From Tubiluchus corallicola (lineage: Eukaryota > Priapulida > Priapulimorpha > Priapulimorphida > Tubiluchidae): a stretch of DNA of 64,000 nucleotides. The stretch covers positions 58,002-122,001 of the forward strand of contig JAQGDQ010000636.1 in the NCBI GenBank assembly GCA_030141605.1, given 5' to 3'. How positions within the stretch are numbered: position 1 is the first letter of the stretch; every line of letters starts with the position of its first letter. Positions 1 through 11,550 of the stretch are shown piece after piece. The position numbers and the translations under genes are program-made. A model generated the notes under the pieces. It saw only the letters and a program-made list of their open reading frames with translations. It had not been told where the DNA came from and made no database searches.

Positions 1-693
1 TATTTGATAATATTTGTAATTTTCTACTTCCCACATAATACTTTTTCATGCAAAGTTAAATACAAAGTGCATTTGTTGACGTTAGATATATAGAAAATTG
101 ATTTTTCATGGAAAAGTTGAAAAAAGCTTTCAGCGACTGCCGTGTTTGCACTGTAACAATGTACAGTGACACTTGTCTAAAATTGGCTAACCCAAAAAAA
201 TTCAACTATCCAGACACAACACACTGATACACTTTGGCCCCAAGTCCACTTTTATTTCAAGATGAAATTCCTGTTGAAAGACGAACGACCTTAATTTGTG
301 CTTGGCTGATCGGTTGGTTTTTCCTGGCAGATGGTTTCTTTAGGCTGTAGCAACTAGGCGTTCAATAGGGTGTACGATCACGCAAGTGTACACAACGCTA
401 AGCTACTAAATAGGCTAAGTTTGAGTTCCTGAAAAGAACGTGTTTCTCTTAATTTCATCCAATTAAATCACTTATAAATGCTTAAACAAATAGCATTATT
501 GGGTAGCCGTGATTCTCCAGATTAAAACGATATCCGATTTGTCATCATTTGGTTATGTCTGTGCTCATGCAGTAGCAGAAAAGTCGCATGTCTTAAGAGC
601 AATTTTAATTTGTGCGGTCTCATTTTGGTGCGGACTTATTTTGATTGGCGCGGTCCTGAAGAAGTTAATAAGTATAATTTTGTTTATTTATAG
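1..693. other. Intron upstream of GALNT exon; holds repeat R1a
   Basis: This is intronic sequence before the first GALNT exon in the window. Positions about 108-493 are an inverted copy of the dispersed repeat seen again at 3513-3912. I see no exon here. Confidence 0.6.
108..493 (-). repeat. Dispersed repeat R1, copy a
   Basis: The reverse complement aligns along most of its length with 3513-3912. Shared landmarks include GTTTGCACTGTAACAATGT, TATCCAGACACAA and CGATCACGCAAGTGTAC. No clear terminal inverted repeat or target duplication was found, so the element class is unknown. Confidence 0.75.
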
Positions 694-3600
694 ACGTGGA
701 TGTGTGGTGGCAGTCTAGAGATTATTCCATGTTCTCACGTGGGACATATCTTCCGAAAACGCGGCCCTTATAAATGGAGAACGGATATCAATGTTCTGAA
801 GAAGAATTCTGTACGGCTAGCAGAAGTCTGGTTGGATGAGTACAAGACATATTTCTTTGAACGAATCAATAAGGACCTAGTAAGCGACCTGTATGCATAG
901 TTGTGTTGCGAATTAGTATTTTGAAGTTTTGAAGTAACAGGGCATTTTATAGTTTCGTTGTGCGCACGGGAATTTGCTGCAGGTCACAGGTTAAGTGTGC
1001 CACAGTAACGAGTCTTAACCACAACCGTGACGTGACGTGTGGTTAAAGCAAATCCGTCCATAACATCAATTGTTTTACGTGATTATGCAGCGTGTAGAGT
1101 GATTTACTAGCAGGATCTTGCTTGTAAACAAGAGAAAATGAACTAGTTAAGGTTCTAGCTAGCTGTTAAAACTGTTACTATTACAACAGCCTGAATTGTC
1201 AAGTGCACACAAATATGTTGTCTGGTGCGCTTAAACTTTGACCTTTTCACGATCACCATCAAACGCTGGAACTGTGAAAAGGCTCATAGCAGCATTTATA
1301 CAGTTCCAGCGCTGACAAACTGTTTGTGCATGTACCTTCTAAAACAGACGATAAACTAAAATTACAAAACAAATAAACAAAGAATCGATAGATGTATGAC
1401 ATCAGACTGAATGGTATCACTGCTTTTATGGTATCAAGAAACTTTGTGCACATTAGACTCTTCTTAATTCATCATAGTCCTCGGCTCCAGTGTGCGGAAG
1501 TGGGCCCCAGTGTGCGGTAGTGGGGCTTCTCTCAAAACCCATTCTTGTGAATCACATCACAATCACTTTTAACAGTAAACCTTAAAAAGCTTCAAGCTCA
1601 CTGATGAACATTCTCTGTTTCACAGGGTGACTATGGTGACGTGTCGTCACGGAAACAACTGCGCAAGGATCTAAAATGTAAGACCTTTGATTGGTTTTTG
1701 AGAAATGTTTATCCAGAACAGTTTATACCTGGTGATTCTGTGGCATCAGGTGAGGTAAGCAACATGACTTTTGACCTTTTTTGGATTCTCTGCTCTGAAC
1801 CTTTTGAGAGAAATTACAAAAGGCTACATGTGTGATCTGGTTTTCCCTGAAATATTAGAAAAATATACGATCTATATAAAAGCTGTCTGGTTTTACTCGC
1901 CTCAGAGTAGTCATTTAAAAGTTAAAAAATTCCATGGGAAATAAATTTAAAATGAAAATTGATCATCTTTTACATAGTAGTAGCACACACCTTAGTTTGC
2001 TGGACCTCGCTTTTACAGATATCGGCAAAATCGGATATATTTTGGATAGTTAAAAGCCTGTATATTATTGACACCATCGTAGTATGCTAGAGGGTCGTCA
2101 CTTTGTTTACAACATTACATCAGTGTAACCAAGCAGCGTGTAATGACATTATGTCAGCATGTTACGTGGTTTAATCTGCATCAGAATTATAATCAATAGT
2201 GATGAGCTATTTGAGTCAATTGCCGACAGTTTTTAAATATTTTTCCATATGAGCAGCACATACTAGACGTCTTTGAAACAATTAGGTGAGTCTGATTTTT
2301 GAAACATAAATAAACATGAGTCTTTATTTATTATCGATAAAAACGAACATATTCGGTCCGACTTCGCCCCTCTTTTGTTCGCCGAACCAAGATATGAGTT
2401 AAATTTAGTATAAACTAGAGTATCTTTTTACTATAGGTTGCTATTTTTCACTACTCTTGCACGAAGCAGTTTTTCTAGTTGATCGCCTTGTGTCTTCATG
2501 TTGTTCTGTTGTTTCTAGGTTCGTAATGCAGGTGATGGATCAGACTGGTGTCTAGACTGTGCTACTAATCAACTCTCTTTTCAGAAGCCCGTGTTAGTTT
2601 TTCAGTGCCATCGGCAAGGTGGCAACCAGGTATGTCTTAGTGAAGTTGAGCGCAAACAATTAGAACTGCAGGCAAAGAAAAGATGATAATTTGGTGCATG
2701 GGACAATTTCTCGACTTCCTAATAATTATTTTTATTCATGTAACTACCTCAGAACCTCTTTTAAGGCACAATGGAGAGCAGGGCAGTCCAATCATGTGAT
2801 TTGTTTAAATGCTTTTAAGTGCATTACTGGGATAAAATTAAGAATAAAAACTTAAGCACTCCAAGTTATTATATTGATTAGCTTAGTAAGGTGTACACTT
2901 GCGTGATCGTACACACCAATTAATCGATTGCTAAAGACCAACCTGTGTGCAGTTTTGTTGCTATTCCAGGATAGATGTCTGCTATTGTTTAAACTGGTTT
3001 TGAGAAGCAGACAATATTAAACATTCACAGACAAAAGATGCTGCTTCTTTCTCAGGAATCAAATAAATATTTTTATAACATGTGCATCACTTTTGTTATA
3101 GTTGTGGCATTTGACAAAAGATGGAGAAATTCGTAGAGACGATGCTTGTTTGGATTTTGCAGGCAAAGATGTTATAATTTACCCATGTCACGGCCAAAAA
3201 GGAAACCAATTGTGGAAGTATGATCCCAATGTGAGTTTCTGAATATGTTTGTAAACCGTCTACTGATTTTTGCTTTATTTAATTGTTATAATAATTATTA
3301 TTTCAATGATTTATCATCGCAGCGCCATCTTTGGTTGATTCATTTACTCTTTATTAGTGAGTGCTAATTACTCACCAACTCCTTCAAGACCATGTTACTC
3401 AAAATGGGCCTTATTAGAACTATGACTTTTCTGCTACTGTGTGAGCACAAAAATGACTAAACGATGGAAATTTTGTACTGTTCTGTTCGGGAGAATAACA
3501 GTTATCCAATTAAGATATTTGTTTCAACATTTATAAGTGATTTAATTGGATAAAATTAGGAGAAACATGTCATTTTCAGGCTCTCTAACTTATCCTATTG

Positions 3601-4201
3601 AGTAGCTTAGTCTGGTGTGCACTTGCATGACCGTACACACTATTTTATTGATCACCTGCTTGCTACAGCCCAAGCTGTGCAGTGTTCTGTTGTTTCAGAA
3701 AAAAACCAAACAACCAGCCAAGGACAAATTAAGGTCGTTTCATCTCTTGAACGAATTTCTCATTAAAAGTAGGGTAGACTTGATCAGAGTGTTAATTGTG
3801 TCTGGATAGCTGAAATTTTCTGCATTAGCCGATTTCACACAAGTGTACTGCACATTGTTACAGTGCAAACACTGCAGCTATTGATAGAAAGCTCATTTCA
3901 ATTTTTTCGTCAAAAACAAAACATAGAAAAATTATCAATATTATGTAACAGCTGCTGAGTGAGAGCAGTTTTTCATGAAGCCATGCAAAATACAGCAAAG
4001 TTTTACAGTCCTGAAAGAGTTGAGAACATCTTTGTCTGTCACAATTATTATTGATTGCAGGCAAATACAATCCGCCACGAGTTGAGTGGAAAGTGCATGG
4101 AGATGAAGACAAACCACAAACATGTCAGTATGGAGAACTGTGATCAAACTAATCCACGGCAACTTTGGGTCTTTGAAAAATACAAACACGAGAAATTATA
4201 A
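694..4201 (+). CDS. Polypeptide N-acetylgalactosaminyltransferase, C-terminal five exons (partial)
   Basis: This enzyme family transfers GalNAc from UDP-GalNAc to Ser/Thr of proteins in the Golgi lumen, starting mucin-type O-glycans. Five exons join in phase 0: 694-879, 1626-1754, 2519-2629, 3102-3230, 4061-4201 (stop TAA 4199-4201). All have AG acceptors and GT donors (GTAAGC, GTAAGC, GTATGT, GTGAGT). The first exon reads [20 protein letters not shown], the hallmark end of the catalytic domain, then a stretch ending [12 protein letters not shown]. The rest is a ricin-type beta-trefoil lectin with three repeats. Each keeps the Cys-rich CLD-like site (CLDC, CLDF, CMEM) and the QxW motif (NQLW, NQLW, RQLW). 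The UDP-binding and metal-binding exons must lie left of the window. It resembles the GALNT1/13 group, but I cannot fix the orthologue. Confidence 0.93.
2810..3010 (+). repeat. Dispersed repeat R1, copy c (partial)
   Basis: It lies in a GALNT intron. It shares the block TACACTTGCGTGATCGTACA and the flanking order of copy b but is more diverged and shorter. Confidence 0.55.
3513..3912 (+). repeat. Dispersed repeat R1, copy b
   Basis: It lies in the last GALNT intron, inverted relative to copy a. Together the two copies place most of the visible gene inside an inverted repeat with arms of about 390 bp. Confidence 0.75.
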
Positions 4202-5455
4202 CAAATTCAAACAATTTGTGATAAAATGAAGTGATCCACAGTTTTGAGATTTTGCGTTTGCAAGGAGTGTTCCTGTTGTTGTGGAAAGGGTTTCTGCATC
4301 AGCACCGTACTAATCTCTCCCAAGCTGTCAAATATTAATCCGGAAAGTTTCGAAATCGTTAAGGAAGATCTATTTATCCGAGAGTAGCTTTCAGTTGTTT
4401 GTGTAGTTATTTTGTTATGTAAAATATTTTTGTAAAATAGATGTTTTGTTTGCTTGCCAGCATAGAACAAGGTGTTTCTGTATATTTGTGAGTTTGTGAA
4501 TAACTGTAAGATTTGAGAATGAAATTAACAATGCAAATTTCTTTCTGAGGTTTGCATGTTCACTCCCCGGGATAAGTCATAATGACACTGTAACAAATTA
4601 ATTACTGTAACTCTCAATAAATGTAGACAGATTTGAGAATGAAATAAACTTTGCAAATTTCGTTCTTAGGTTCGCATGTTCAATTTAATAACTGTTCTGA
4701 TTACCCCCTCCCAATTCATTAGCAGCTTAAGCATACACACTTGTCAGCTTGTTCTTATATTTCTAGCACACTTGTCAGACTGTTCTATTTCAATTTAATT
4801 GTGTTTGCTTTCCAATCATTGTAATTAAACTTTTTCTTAATTAATTTGATCAAGATTTTACTGAAAATTGCAAATTATTTTAATGAGATCAGTTCTAAAA
4901 GCTAAAGGCTAAAAAAGGGTGCGCCATCCTTTATTAACCGATAGATCTTCCGCAAAAATGACAAAAGATGTTTCTATACTTTTACAAAGTCTCAAAGCGT
5001 TTCGCAAGTATGAAGCAAAAGCCTGTTAAATAGCAGTTGTTGGGCAACCTATACATATTGTACATACAAATAGCTAAAACTGCCGTAAACTAAAATATGA
5101 TTGTTATGTTTACCCTATTAGCTACATTTTAATTTCTGATATCATTATTTATATCTATTATTGTTATTATCTTGCCCTGTTGCTAACGTAGAGGTCGTCA
5201 AAAAGGTTTGGAATAGCATGACGACCATAGTTATTAGCTGTGATCGCCGCCATCTTAGATAAGGGGAGATGAGATTATCTCTACATTTGTTATGAAAGTT
5301 TGTAAATGTCTCATTGTGATACTTTTCTTGTTTTGTAGTTTCTTCAAAACGCTAAAATTTTTTGACTTTAAATCTTCAGCAAGAGGTAATATCTCGGTTT
5401 TTAGGGTGGACAAGTAAGATGCCCGCAGTACAACGTATTTACTAAAAAGTAGAAG
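4202..5455. other. GALNT 3' UTR and intergenic sequence
   Basis: A candidate AATAAA polyadenylation signal lies near 4616. A block of about 50 bp starting GAGAATGAAAT is duplicated (4514-4568 and 4633-4683). I see no gene in the rest. Confidence 0.5.
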
Positions 5456-5459
5456 TGTA

Positions 5460-5560
5460 CATTATGTTGGGAGCGGAGTGGGACACTTACCGAAGTAGAA
5501 CAATTGGTGTCCATGGGCTGCCCAAGTAGGACACTAGGGTCATGTCACGAACTGAGTGGT
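5460..5560 (+). repeat. Dispersed element R2, copy (tag GGAGCGGA)
   Basis: It begins TGTTGGGAGCGGAGTGGGAC and carries CATGGGCTGCCCAAGTAGGA. It matches the reverse complement of 24725-24832 over about 95 bp. The same blocks recur at 6062-6190, 7530-7655 and the two ends of 8140-9600. Confidence 0.65.
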
Positions 5561-6061
5561 TAACCGTAACAGCGGCGTCCGTTGCCCTTGTTTATTTATT
5601 AATAATAATTGAAAATGTCGATACACTTTGAATAATTTATTAATTATACATGTGATAAAATAATCTTATTCTGAACTAGTAGACCGGCCAGTATTAGACT
5701 TGGTTCCGATATTAACCTTTTTAAAAGTCAAATAAGCCTGCTTTTTAGGCGATTCCAACATTGCTTAAGGTATATCATTTTTTATTTTTTCTCGCTTCAG
5801 AGACTGGTAATCTGTTTCATTACGTGTTGGACAAATAATTGTTTTCTACTAATCAAACGAGCTAGCGATCTATGTGCCCTACATAGTTTCACACTTTGAA
5901 ATACTAAGTACTTAGTTTAATGTTATGATGATATTAATGGAGCTATAATAATGATGATATTGTTGTAAAAATACATTCGTAAATCGTTAAAAACTATTCA
6001 TCACTATTGCAAAGTTACTTTTTTTCTAAAACAAATTTAGTTTTATGTTAGTTGTGTCATT

Positions 6062-7655
6062 ATTCTCGGCAGGAAATCACCAGTGCCCTATTTGGGCTCT
6101 CATATAAGTCACTCTTTTTCTGGAAATTTAGCACATGCGCATTAGCGGAAGTGTCCTAGTTCGGTTACTGGTGTGCTTCGCGCTTTATGCCTTAATTTCT
6201 CACAGTTTTCAGTAAACAAAGGAGTAATAATGGGGAAGCAGCTGCCAAAACTATTGTAAACTCTGATACACAGTTACGTTTTCCTTTCCTGTTGTTTTTT
6301 ATAATGAAATTAATACTAGTAATCGTATAATAAGCAAAACTATATGTAACGGCACTAGCCATTCGTTCAGACTGAGGTGAAAATTCTCAGCCTTCAGTGG
6401 GTGAAAATAATTTTAACGCATAACACAGTGAATCAAATTACACAAATGTCTTTATTGCTACAGTGTCATTCGTAAACATAACGTAATCGCCGTCTAAACG
6501 TTTTGTAATTATGTCAATATCCATTGTACTTACTGCGTGAATTCACCGTATTACAAACGTATTTCATCATATTATTAAAGTATTTCACCGTATTATTAAT
6601 GTATTTCACCATATTATTAACGTATTTCACCGTATTATTAACGTATTTCACCATATTATTAACGTATTTCACCGTATTATTAATGTCTTTTGCCGCATTA
6701 TTAATGTATTTCGCCGCATTATTAACGTATTTCACCATATTATTAACGTATTTCACCACATTATTTACATATTTCACCATATTATTAACGTATTTCACGG
6801 TATTATTAATGTATTTCACTGTATTATTAACGTATTTCACCGTTTTATTAACGTATTTCACCCCATTATTAACGTATTTCACCGTATTATTAACGTATTT
6901 CGCCGCATTATTAACATATTTCACCATATTATTAACATATTTCACCATATTATTAACATATTTCACCATATTATTAACGTATTTCACCGTATTATTAACG
7001 TATTTCACCCCATTATTAACATATTTCACCATATTATTAACATATTTCACCGCATTATTAACGTATTTCCCCGCCTTATTAACGTATTTCACGGTATTAT
7101 TAAGGTATTTCACGGTATTATTAAGGTATTTCACCGCATTACTAACTTGTTTACCGTAAAGGCGGGTGATTTGATCTACCTTTGACCATCTGTCTTAACA
7201 GCACAAACTGAAAACAATGCCAGAGAAACTGCGCAACCTGCTGCCCATGTGCGCATGATACGAAAATGAAGGTGGCAGCACCTTCCAGTGAGATATTAGC
7301 TAAGCTAATCAATGGTGCATGGACAGCAGTTACACTATAATTTGTTATTGTATTTTTTTAGAACAATCATATATCCCATAAAATTGCAACGTGCGGACTT
7401 TGCTAATAGCGGTGCTAATTTTGCCGACTTTGCAGTGGCCAATAAATCAAAAATAATCAATCTGAATCTTTACTGCAGACCATTCTGTCTCTTTCAGCGT
7501 GTTTCGTAAATACCTATAAAATCCAATGTGTAGGGCGCAGAGTATGCCACTAACCGATGTAGAACATTTGCGCTAAATTTACGGAAAACTAGTGTCATAC
7601 ATGGGCAGCCCAAGTAGGACACTGGCGATTTCTCCCCCTGTTTTAGCTTGATGTC
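6062..7655. mobile_element. R2-type element: inverted arms around a minisatellite
   Basis: Positions about 6062-6190 are an imperfect reverse complement of about 7530-7655. Shared blocks include the CCCTA-TTGGGCT / AGCCCAAGTAGG ends and the ATTTAGC-CAT core. The arms enclose about 1.35 kb that contains the 21-bp minisatellite. This is the shape of a non-autonomous foldback or MITE element, or of two R2 copies in opposite orientation. No target-site duplication was established. Confidence 0.5.
6540..7147. repeat. 21-bp minisatellite, about 29 copies
   Basis: The unit is 21 bp with core TTATTAACGTATTTCACC. Units vary mainly at C/T positions (ACG/ACA/ATG) and at the last triplet (CGT, CAT, CGC, CCC). 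Because 21 is a multiple of 3 and the unit lacks stops, both strands stay open (a 206-codon and a 211-codon frame). I regard these frames as by-products, not genes. Confidence 0.95.
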
Positions 7656-8148
7656 GAGAATTTAGTAAAAATTTTAAAAGTTCCAAGAAAATTTCTCTCC
7701 ATTTTATTGTTGAAAGTGTTGAAATTTATTCTTGTTACTGTGCTTGTTGGCTGAGTCAGTTTGGTGTGTCACACCGTTGATACGCACGATGCTCTTCACC
7801 AAATAGAAGAGCAAACTCTAACATCAATAAGAAGCGTCAGTTTGCAACATCAAAAACATGTATTTTGTTCACATACTGAAACAGGTCACCTGTCTCTGAA
7901 AGCGAGGCAACATATTAAATGGTATACCTTAACTGAATTTTGGATCACGTAAAAAGCGGATTTATTTCTTTTCAAAAAAGTTTAATCAGAAGCCAAATTT
8001 AATATTGCTCTTGCACTAAGCTCAGAATAAGATTCCTTTATCTAATGTATAATAAGTTATTCAAAGTGTATTGCATTTCAAGTATTATTATTAAATAAAC
8101 AAGGACCCTGCATGCTGATACTATGGTTAATGATTCAATTTATGATCT

Positions 8149-8438
8149 GTCTTGAGTGTCCTACTTGGGCTAGCCCATGTACGATGTGCCCCACTTGTGC
8201 TAGCCCATGTACGATGTGCCCCACTTGTGCTAGCCCAATAACGATGTGCCCTACTTGTGCTGGCCCATGTACGACGTGCCCCACTTGTGCTAGCCCATGT
8301 ACGATGTGCCCCACTTGTGCTAGCCCAATAACGATGTGCCCTACTTGTGCTGGCCCATGTACGACATGCCCCACTTGTGCTAGCCCATGTATGACGTGCC
8401 CCACTTGTGCTAGCCCATGTACGATGTGCCCTACTTGT
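8149..8438. repeat. 30-bp minisatellite, left block
   Basis: About 9.5 copies of a 30-bp unit with core CACTTGTGCTAGCCCATGTA. The first unit (GTGTCCTACTTGGGCTAGCC) is almost the R2 element motif, suggesting that the array grew from an R2 copy. Confidence 0.95.
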
Positions 8439-9253
8439 ACAACGTCGAAGCCGATACGGCTAAATCAGTGCGAGTCAGATGTCCATGAAACCATCTCTTA
8501 CCCACGACTTGAACCTTCTTGCGTATCCAAGCATCCGTCTTTCTTCATCGAGTTTTTCGGCACAGTTGTTGACTAGGGATCTCCATGCAGGACGGTCGTG
8601 AACTGCGAAAGGCAGCTTGTCCAACATTCCACCTTTCCTCAGAGAGAACTTCACCTTGTCCTTGAAGCGAAGGAGAGGACGACCAACACTGCGAGAGCCA
8701 CTGGTTAGTTCTCCATGGAGAAGGGCCTTTATCGGTCTCTTATCGTTCATTCTGACCACATGCCCAAACCACCGAAGTTGAGCCTTAGTAAGCGTAACCT
8801 CGATATCTTCCATCTTGGCACGAGCCAGCACGTCTTCGTTTGGCACATAGTCGTCCCAGCGAATACGAAGGATGTGACGCAGATGTCTCTGCTGAACCGC
8901 ACGAAGAGACCTGACCTGATCTTGATAGAGCGTCCACGTTTCCTGACCATAGGTGAGCTGCGGAATGATGCATTGCTTGTACACCTGCAGTTTAGTGGCG
9001 ATGGTAAGGTCATGGTTATCGAAGACACGTTTCCTCATACGGCCGAAAGAGCTGGCTGCAGCATTAATTCTTGCATGAAGCTCAGTATCCAATCGAGTAT
9101 CTGAGCAGATGAAACTTCCGAGATATTTGAACCGTTGCACACTTCCAAGCTGTTCTCCGTCAATGGTAAAATTGACACTGTCACTAGAGCCGACACTCAT
9201 TGTCTCAGTCTTCCTTTTGTTAATGCGCAGTCCCATTCTCTTTGCAGTTTCAT
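8439..9253 (-). mobile_element. LINE (non-LTR retrotransposon) fragment, 3' part of the reverse transcriptase ORF
   Basis: On the minus strand, codons from about 9253 down to the stop at 8475 encode the C-terminal region of a LINE polyprotein. Recognisable motifs are FKYLGSFICSD, LTYGQETWTL, LRHILRIRWDDYVPNEDVL, LRWFGHVVRM and GRPLLRFKD, typical of the post-RT region in RTE/BovB- or CR1-like elements. The catalytic FADD box and the endonuclease are absent, so the copy is 5'-truncated and dead. It sits inside the 30-bp satellite. The 14-bp TGTGCCCTACTTGT lies directly on both sides (8425-8438 and 9254-9267), consistent with a target-site duplication. Confidence 0.9.
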
Positions 9254-9560
9254 TGTGCCCTACTTGTGCTAGCCCATTTATGACATGCCCCACTTGTGCT
9301 AGCCCATGTACGATGTGCCCTACTTGTGCTAGCCCATGTACGACATGTCTTACTTCTGTTGGCCCATGTACCACGTGCCCTACTTGTACTGGCCCATGTA
9401 CCACGTGCCCTACTTGTGCTAGCCCATGTATGATGTGTCCTACTTGTGCTAGCCCATGTACGACGTGTCCTAGTGCTAGCCCATTAATGACTTTTCCTAC
9501 TTCCGCTAGCCTATGTATAACATGTACTACTTGTGTTAGCCCAAGTATGTTATTTGTCAT
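9254..9560. repeat. 30-bp minisatellite, right block
   Basis: The same unit continues after the LINE, more diverged toward the right end. It is followed at about 9560-9596 by TTTGGCTAATCTCC and CTCCGCTCCAACA, the other end of the R2 element. Confidence 0.92.
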
Positions 9561-9700
9561 ATTTTGGCTAATCTCCTACTCCGCTCCAACAGAATGATTT
9601 ATTAAGAATAGGTTAGAAAAGGTTTTTTATAAGCTAATTAATTTTTTATCTTATAACTTTTTGCAGAAGATACTTTTGCATCACAAACTCAGTCAAAAAT

Positions 9701-11110
9701 ATGGACCAGCAAGTAAAATCAGATACAATGTCAGTGAAAATTGAATCAGACTTTGTAGTAAATGTCTCTAGGGATTCCTCTGACAGCGAAACAGCAGATG
9801 GTAATGTAGAAAATAAGAACACGCAAGTAAAAACTGAAGATGATATTTCAACAACTGGCATAGAAAATAGTGAAGCAGCAGATTGCGGATTTGAAGCTGA
9901 TGGAATTTTTGTAAAAACTGTGTATGGTGTATTTGCTGATAATAATATAGAAAACATTGATGTGTGTAAAGCATTTTATGGAATGAATAAACCACCTAAT
10001 CTTATGAATAAGAAAACTGATTATAATCGCTTAGCAAATTCTTCAACCAATTGCTTGGAAGATGAAACAGCTTATGCAAGTGTTTCAGTTGATGCCTTGG
10101 AAAGTTGTTCACAAGGTTCAACGACTGGTTGTCTATCTGCTGTAACAGAACGTGAATGTTTAACTCAATCAGTAGAAAATGTTCAAAATTGTTTGCCATG
10201 CAAAAGTGAGGTTTGTGATTCTGCTTCTGAATGCCATCAGAATGAGATGTTTTTCGATCATACAGATTCGACTGGATCATACAATCTCACTTCAGATGTA
10301 CCAAGAACAAATTTGCAATGTTATGTGAACACAGAGCCTTATAAGTGCAGTCACTGTGCTTCTTTGTTTGTTAATTCAAGTGATTTTGAAGAGCATCAAA
10401 AAGTTCACACAGAAGAAAAGCCCTTCAAGTGTACTCGGTGTGAAGCTGCTTTTGCTGAGTTTTGTGAATTGAAATTGCACACGAGGGCTCATACCGGGGA
10501 AAAACCTTTTCCATGCACACAGTGCAATGCTACTTTTGCTCGGCGACCTTATTTGAAACGACATATGATAACACATACAGGCGAAAAACCTTTTAAGTGT
10601 ACATGGTGTTCTAGTGCTTTTGCTATTCCTGGTACGTTGAGAGAACATATAAGAAATCATACTGGGGAAAGACTTTTCAGATGCACGTGGTGTGATGCTA
10701 GTTTTACTCGTTCACATTATTTAAAGAATCACGTGAGGATACATACAGGCGAAAAACCATTTAAGTGCACATACTGTGATGCTGCATTTACTCAGCATCA
10801 TGGTTTGAAACAGCACCTGAGGAGGCATACTGGTGAAAAACCTTTCAAGTGTACTCTATGTGATGCTGTTTTTGCTAGTACTCACAGTTTGACGTGTCAC
10901 ATGAGATCTCATTCAGGGGAAAGACCTTTTAAGTGTACGCAGTGCAGTGCTGCTTTTGCGCACCCTAGTAACTTGAGAGAACATGCAAAAACTCATTCAG
11001 GAGAGAAACCTTATAAGTGTACACAGTGCCATTCCAGTTTTTCTCACTCTGGCAGTTTGAAACGGCATATTATGAGTCATACAAGAAAAGCTTTAAAGAA
11101 ATCGTCTTAA
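9701..11110 (+). CDS. C2H2 zinc-finger protein, 9 fingers (469 aa)
   Basis: A probable sequence-specific DNA-binding nuclear protein. The N-terminal 210 residues are acidic and Ser/Asn-rich with no named domain, but contain two psi-K-x-E sites (VKIESD, VKTEDD) that fit SUMO attachment. Nine C2H2 fingers follow in the C-terminal half, joined mostly by TGEKPF/TGEKPY linkers. Several fingers share a KCT-x-C-x-AAFA pattern, a sign of growth by internal duplication. The coding region is one exon. A splice acceptor (TTTTTGCAG, ending 9666) lies 34 bp before the ATG, so the 5' UTR is spliced. Target and role cannot be told from the sequence. Confidence 0.92.
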   Translation: MDQQVKSDTMSVKIESDFVVNVSRDSSDSETADGNVENKNTQVKTEDDISTTGIENSEAADCGFEADGIFVKTVYGVFADNNIENIDVCKAFYGMNKPPNLMNKKTDYNRLANSSTNCLEDETAYASVSVDALESCSQGSTTGCLSAVTERECLTQSVENVQNCLPCKSEVCDSASECHQNEMFFDHTDSTGSYNLTSDVPRTNLQCYVNTEPYKCSHCASLFVNSSDFEEHQKVHTEEKPFKCTRCEAAFAEFCELKLHTRAHTGEKPFPCTQCNATFARRPYLKRHMITHTGEKPFKCTWCSSAFAIPGTLREHIRNHTGERLFRCTWCDASFTRSHYLKNHVRIHTGEKPFKCTYCDAAFTQHHGLKQHLRRHTGEKPFKCTLCDAVFASTHSLTCHMRSHSGERPFKCTQCSAAFAHPSNLREHAKTHSGEKPYKCTQCHSSFSHSGSLKRHIMSHTRKALKKSS

Positions 11111-11550
11111 CATTAAAATGGTTTAATGATTCTGCAAATTTTTGTAAGAAAAGTTGAGAAATTGAGGCTTAACCATTCTGGTTCTGATTTTGAGAATTGG
11201 CAGCCTCGTGTGCGACACATAGTTGAGTTTGATAAATTTGCTGCTGCCGTTTCTGTTTGCAAGTGCCTTTATGAAAAATTTTAAACCTTTTTCTGTTGCA
11301 CTTTTCCTGTGAGAACATGTATTGTATTCATTTTGGCTAGAGTTTGCAATTCCCCATACCCAAGAAATTAATTCTTGGAGTTGTTTTAATATTAAGGTCA
11401 GGATTAAGGATATTGATACGATTAGGGTTGGATTAGGACTAGGGTAACAATTGGTATTTAAATTGTGTGGGAATTTGCAAACTATTTCCATAATGCTTCT
11501 GCATATCATGCGAGTTTAAGTAATTATTACAGGCACTTAATACATTTATA

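Noticed and set aside
509-718. Small membrane-like frame before the GALNT exon
   Set aside because: Lies in the intron and overlaps the acceptor of the real exon in another frame.
6514-7159. 206- and 211-codon frames on opposite strands
   Set aside because: Products of the 21-bp minisatellite.
6540-9560. CRISPR-like arrays
   Set aside because: No unique spacers between repeats; eukaryotic minisatellites.
8112-9597. Cys-rich CPTCASPCTM-type frames resembling a secreted repeat protein
   Set aside because: They follow the 30-bp satellite on one strand and end in the antisense of a LINE.
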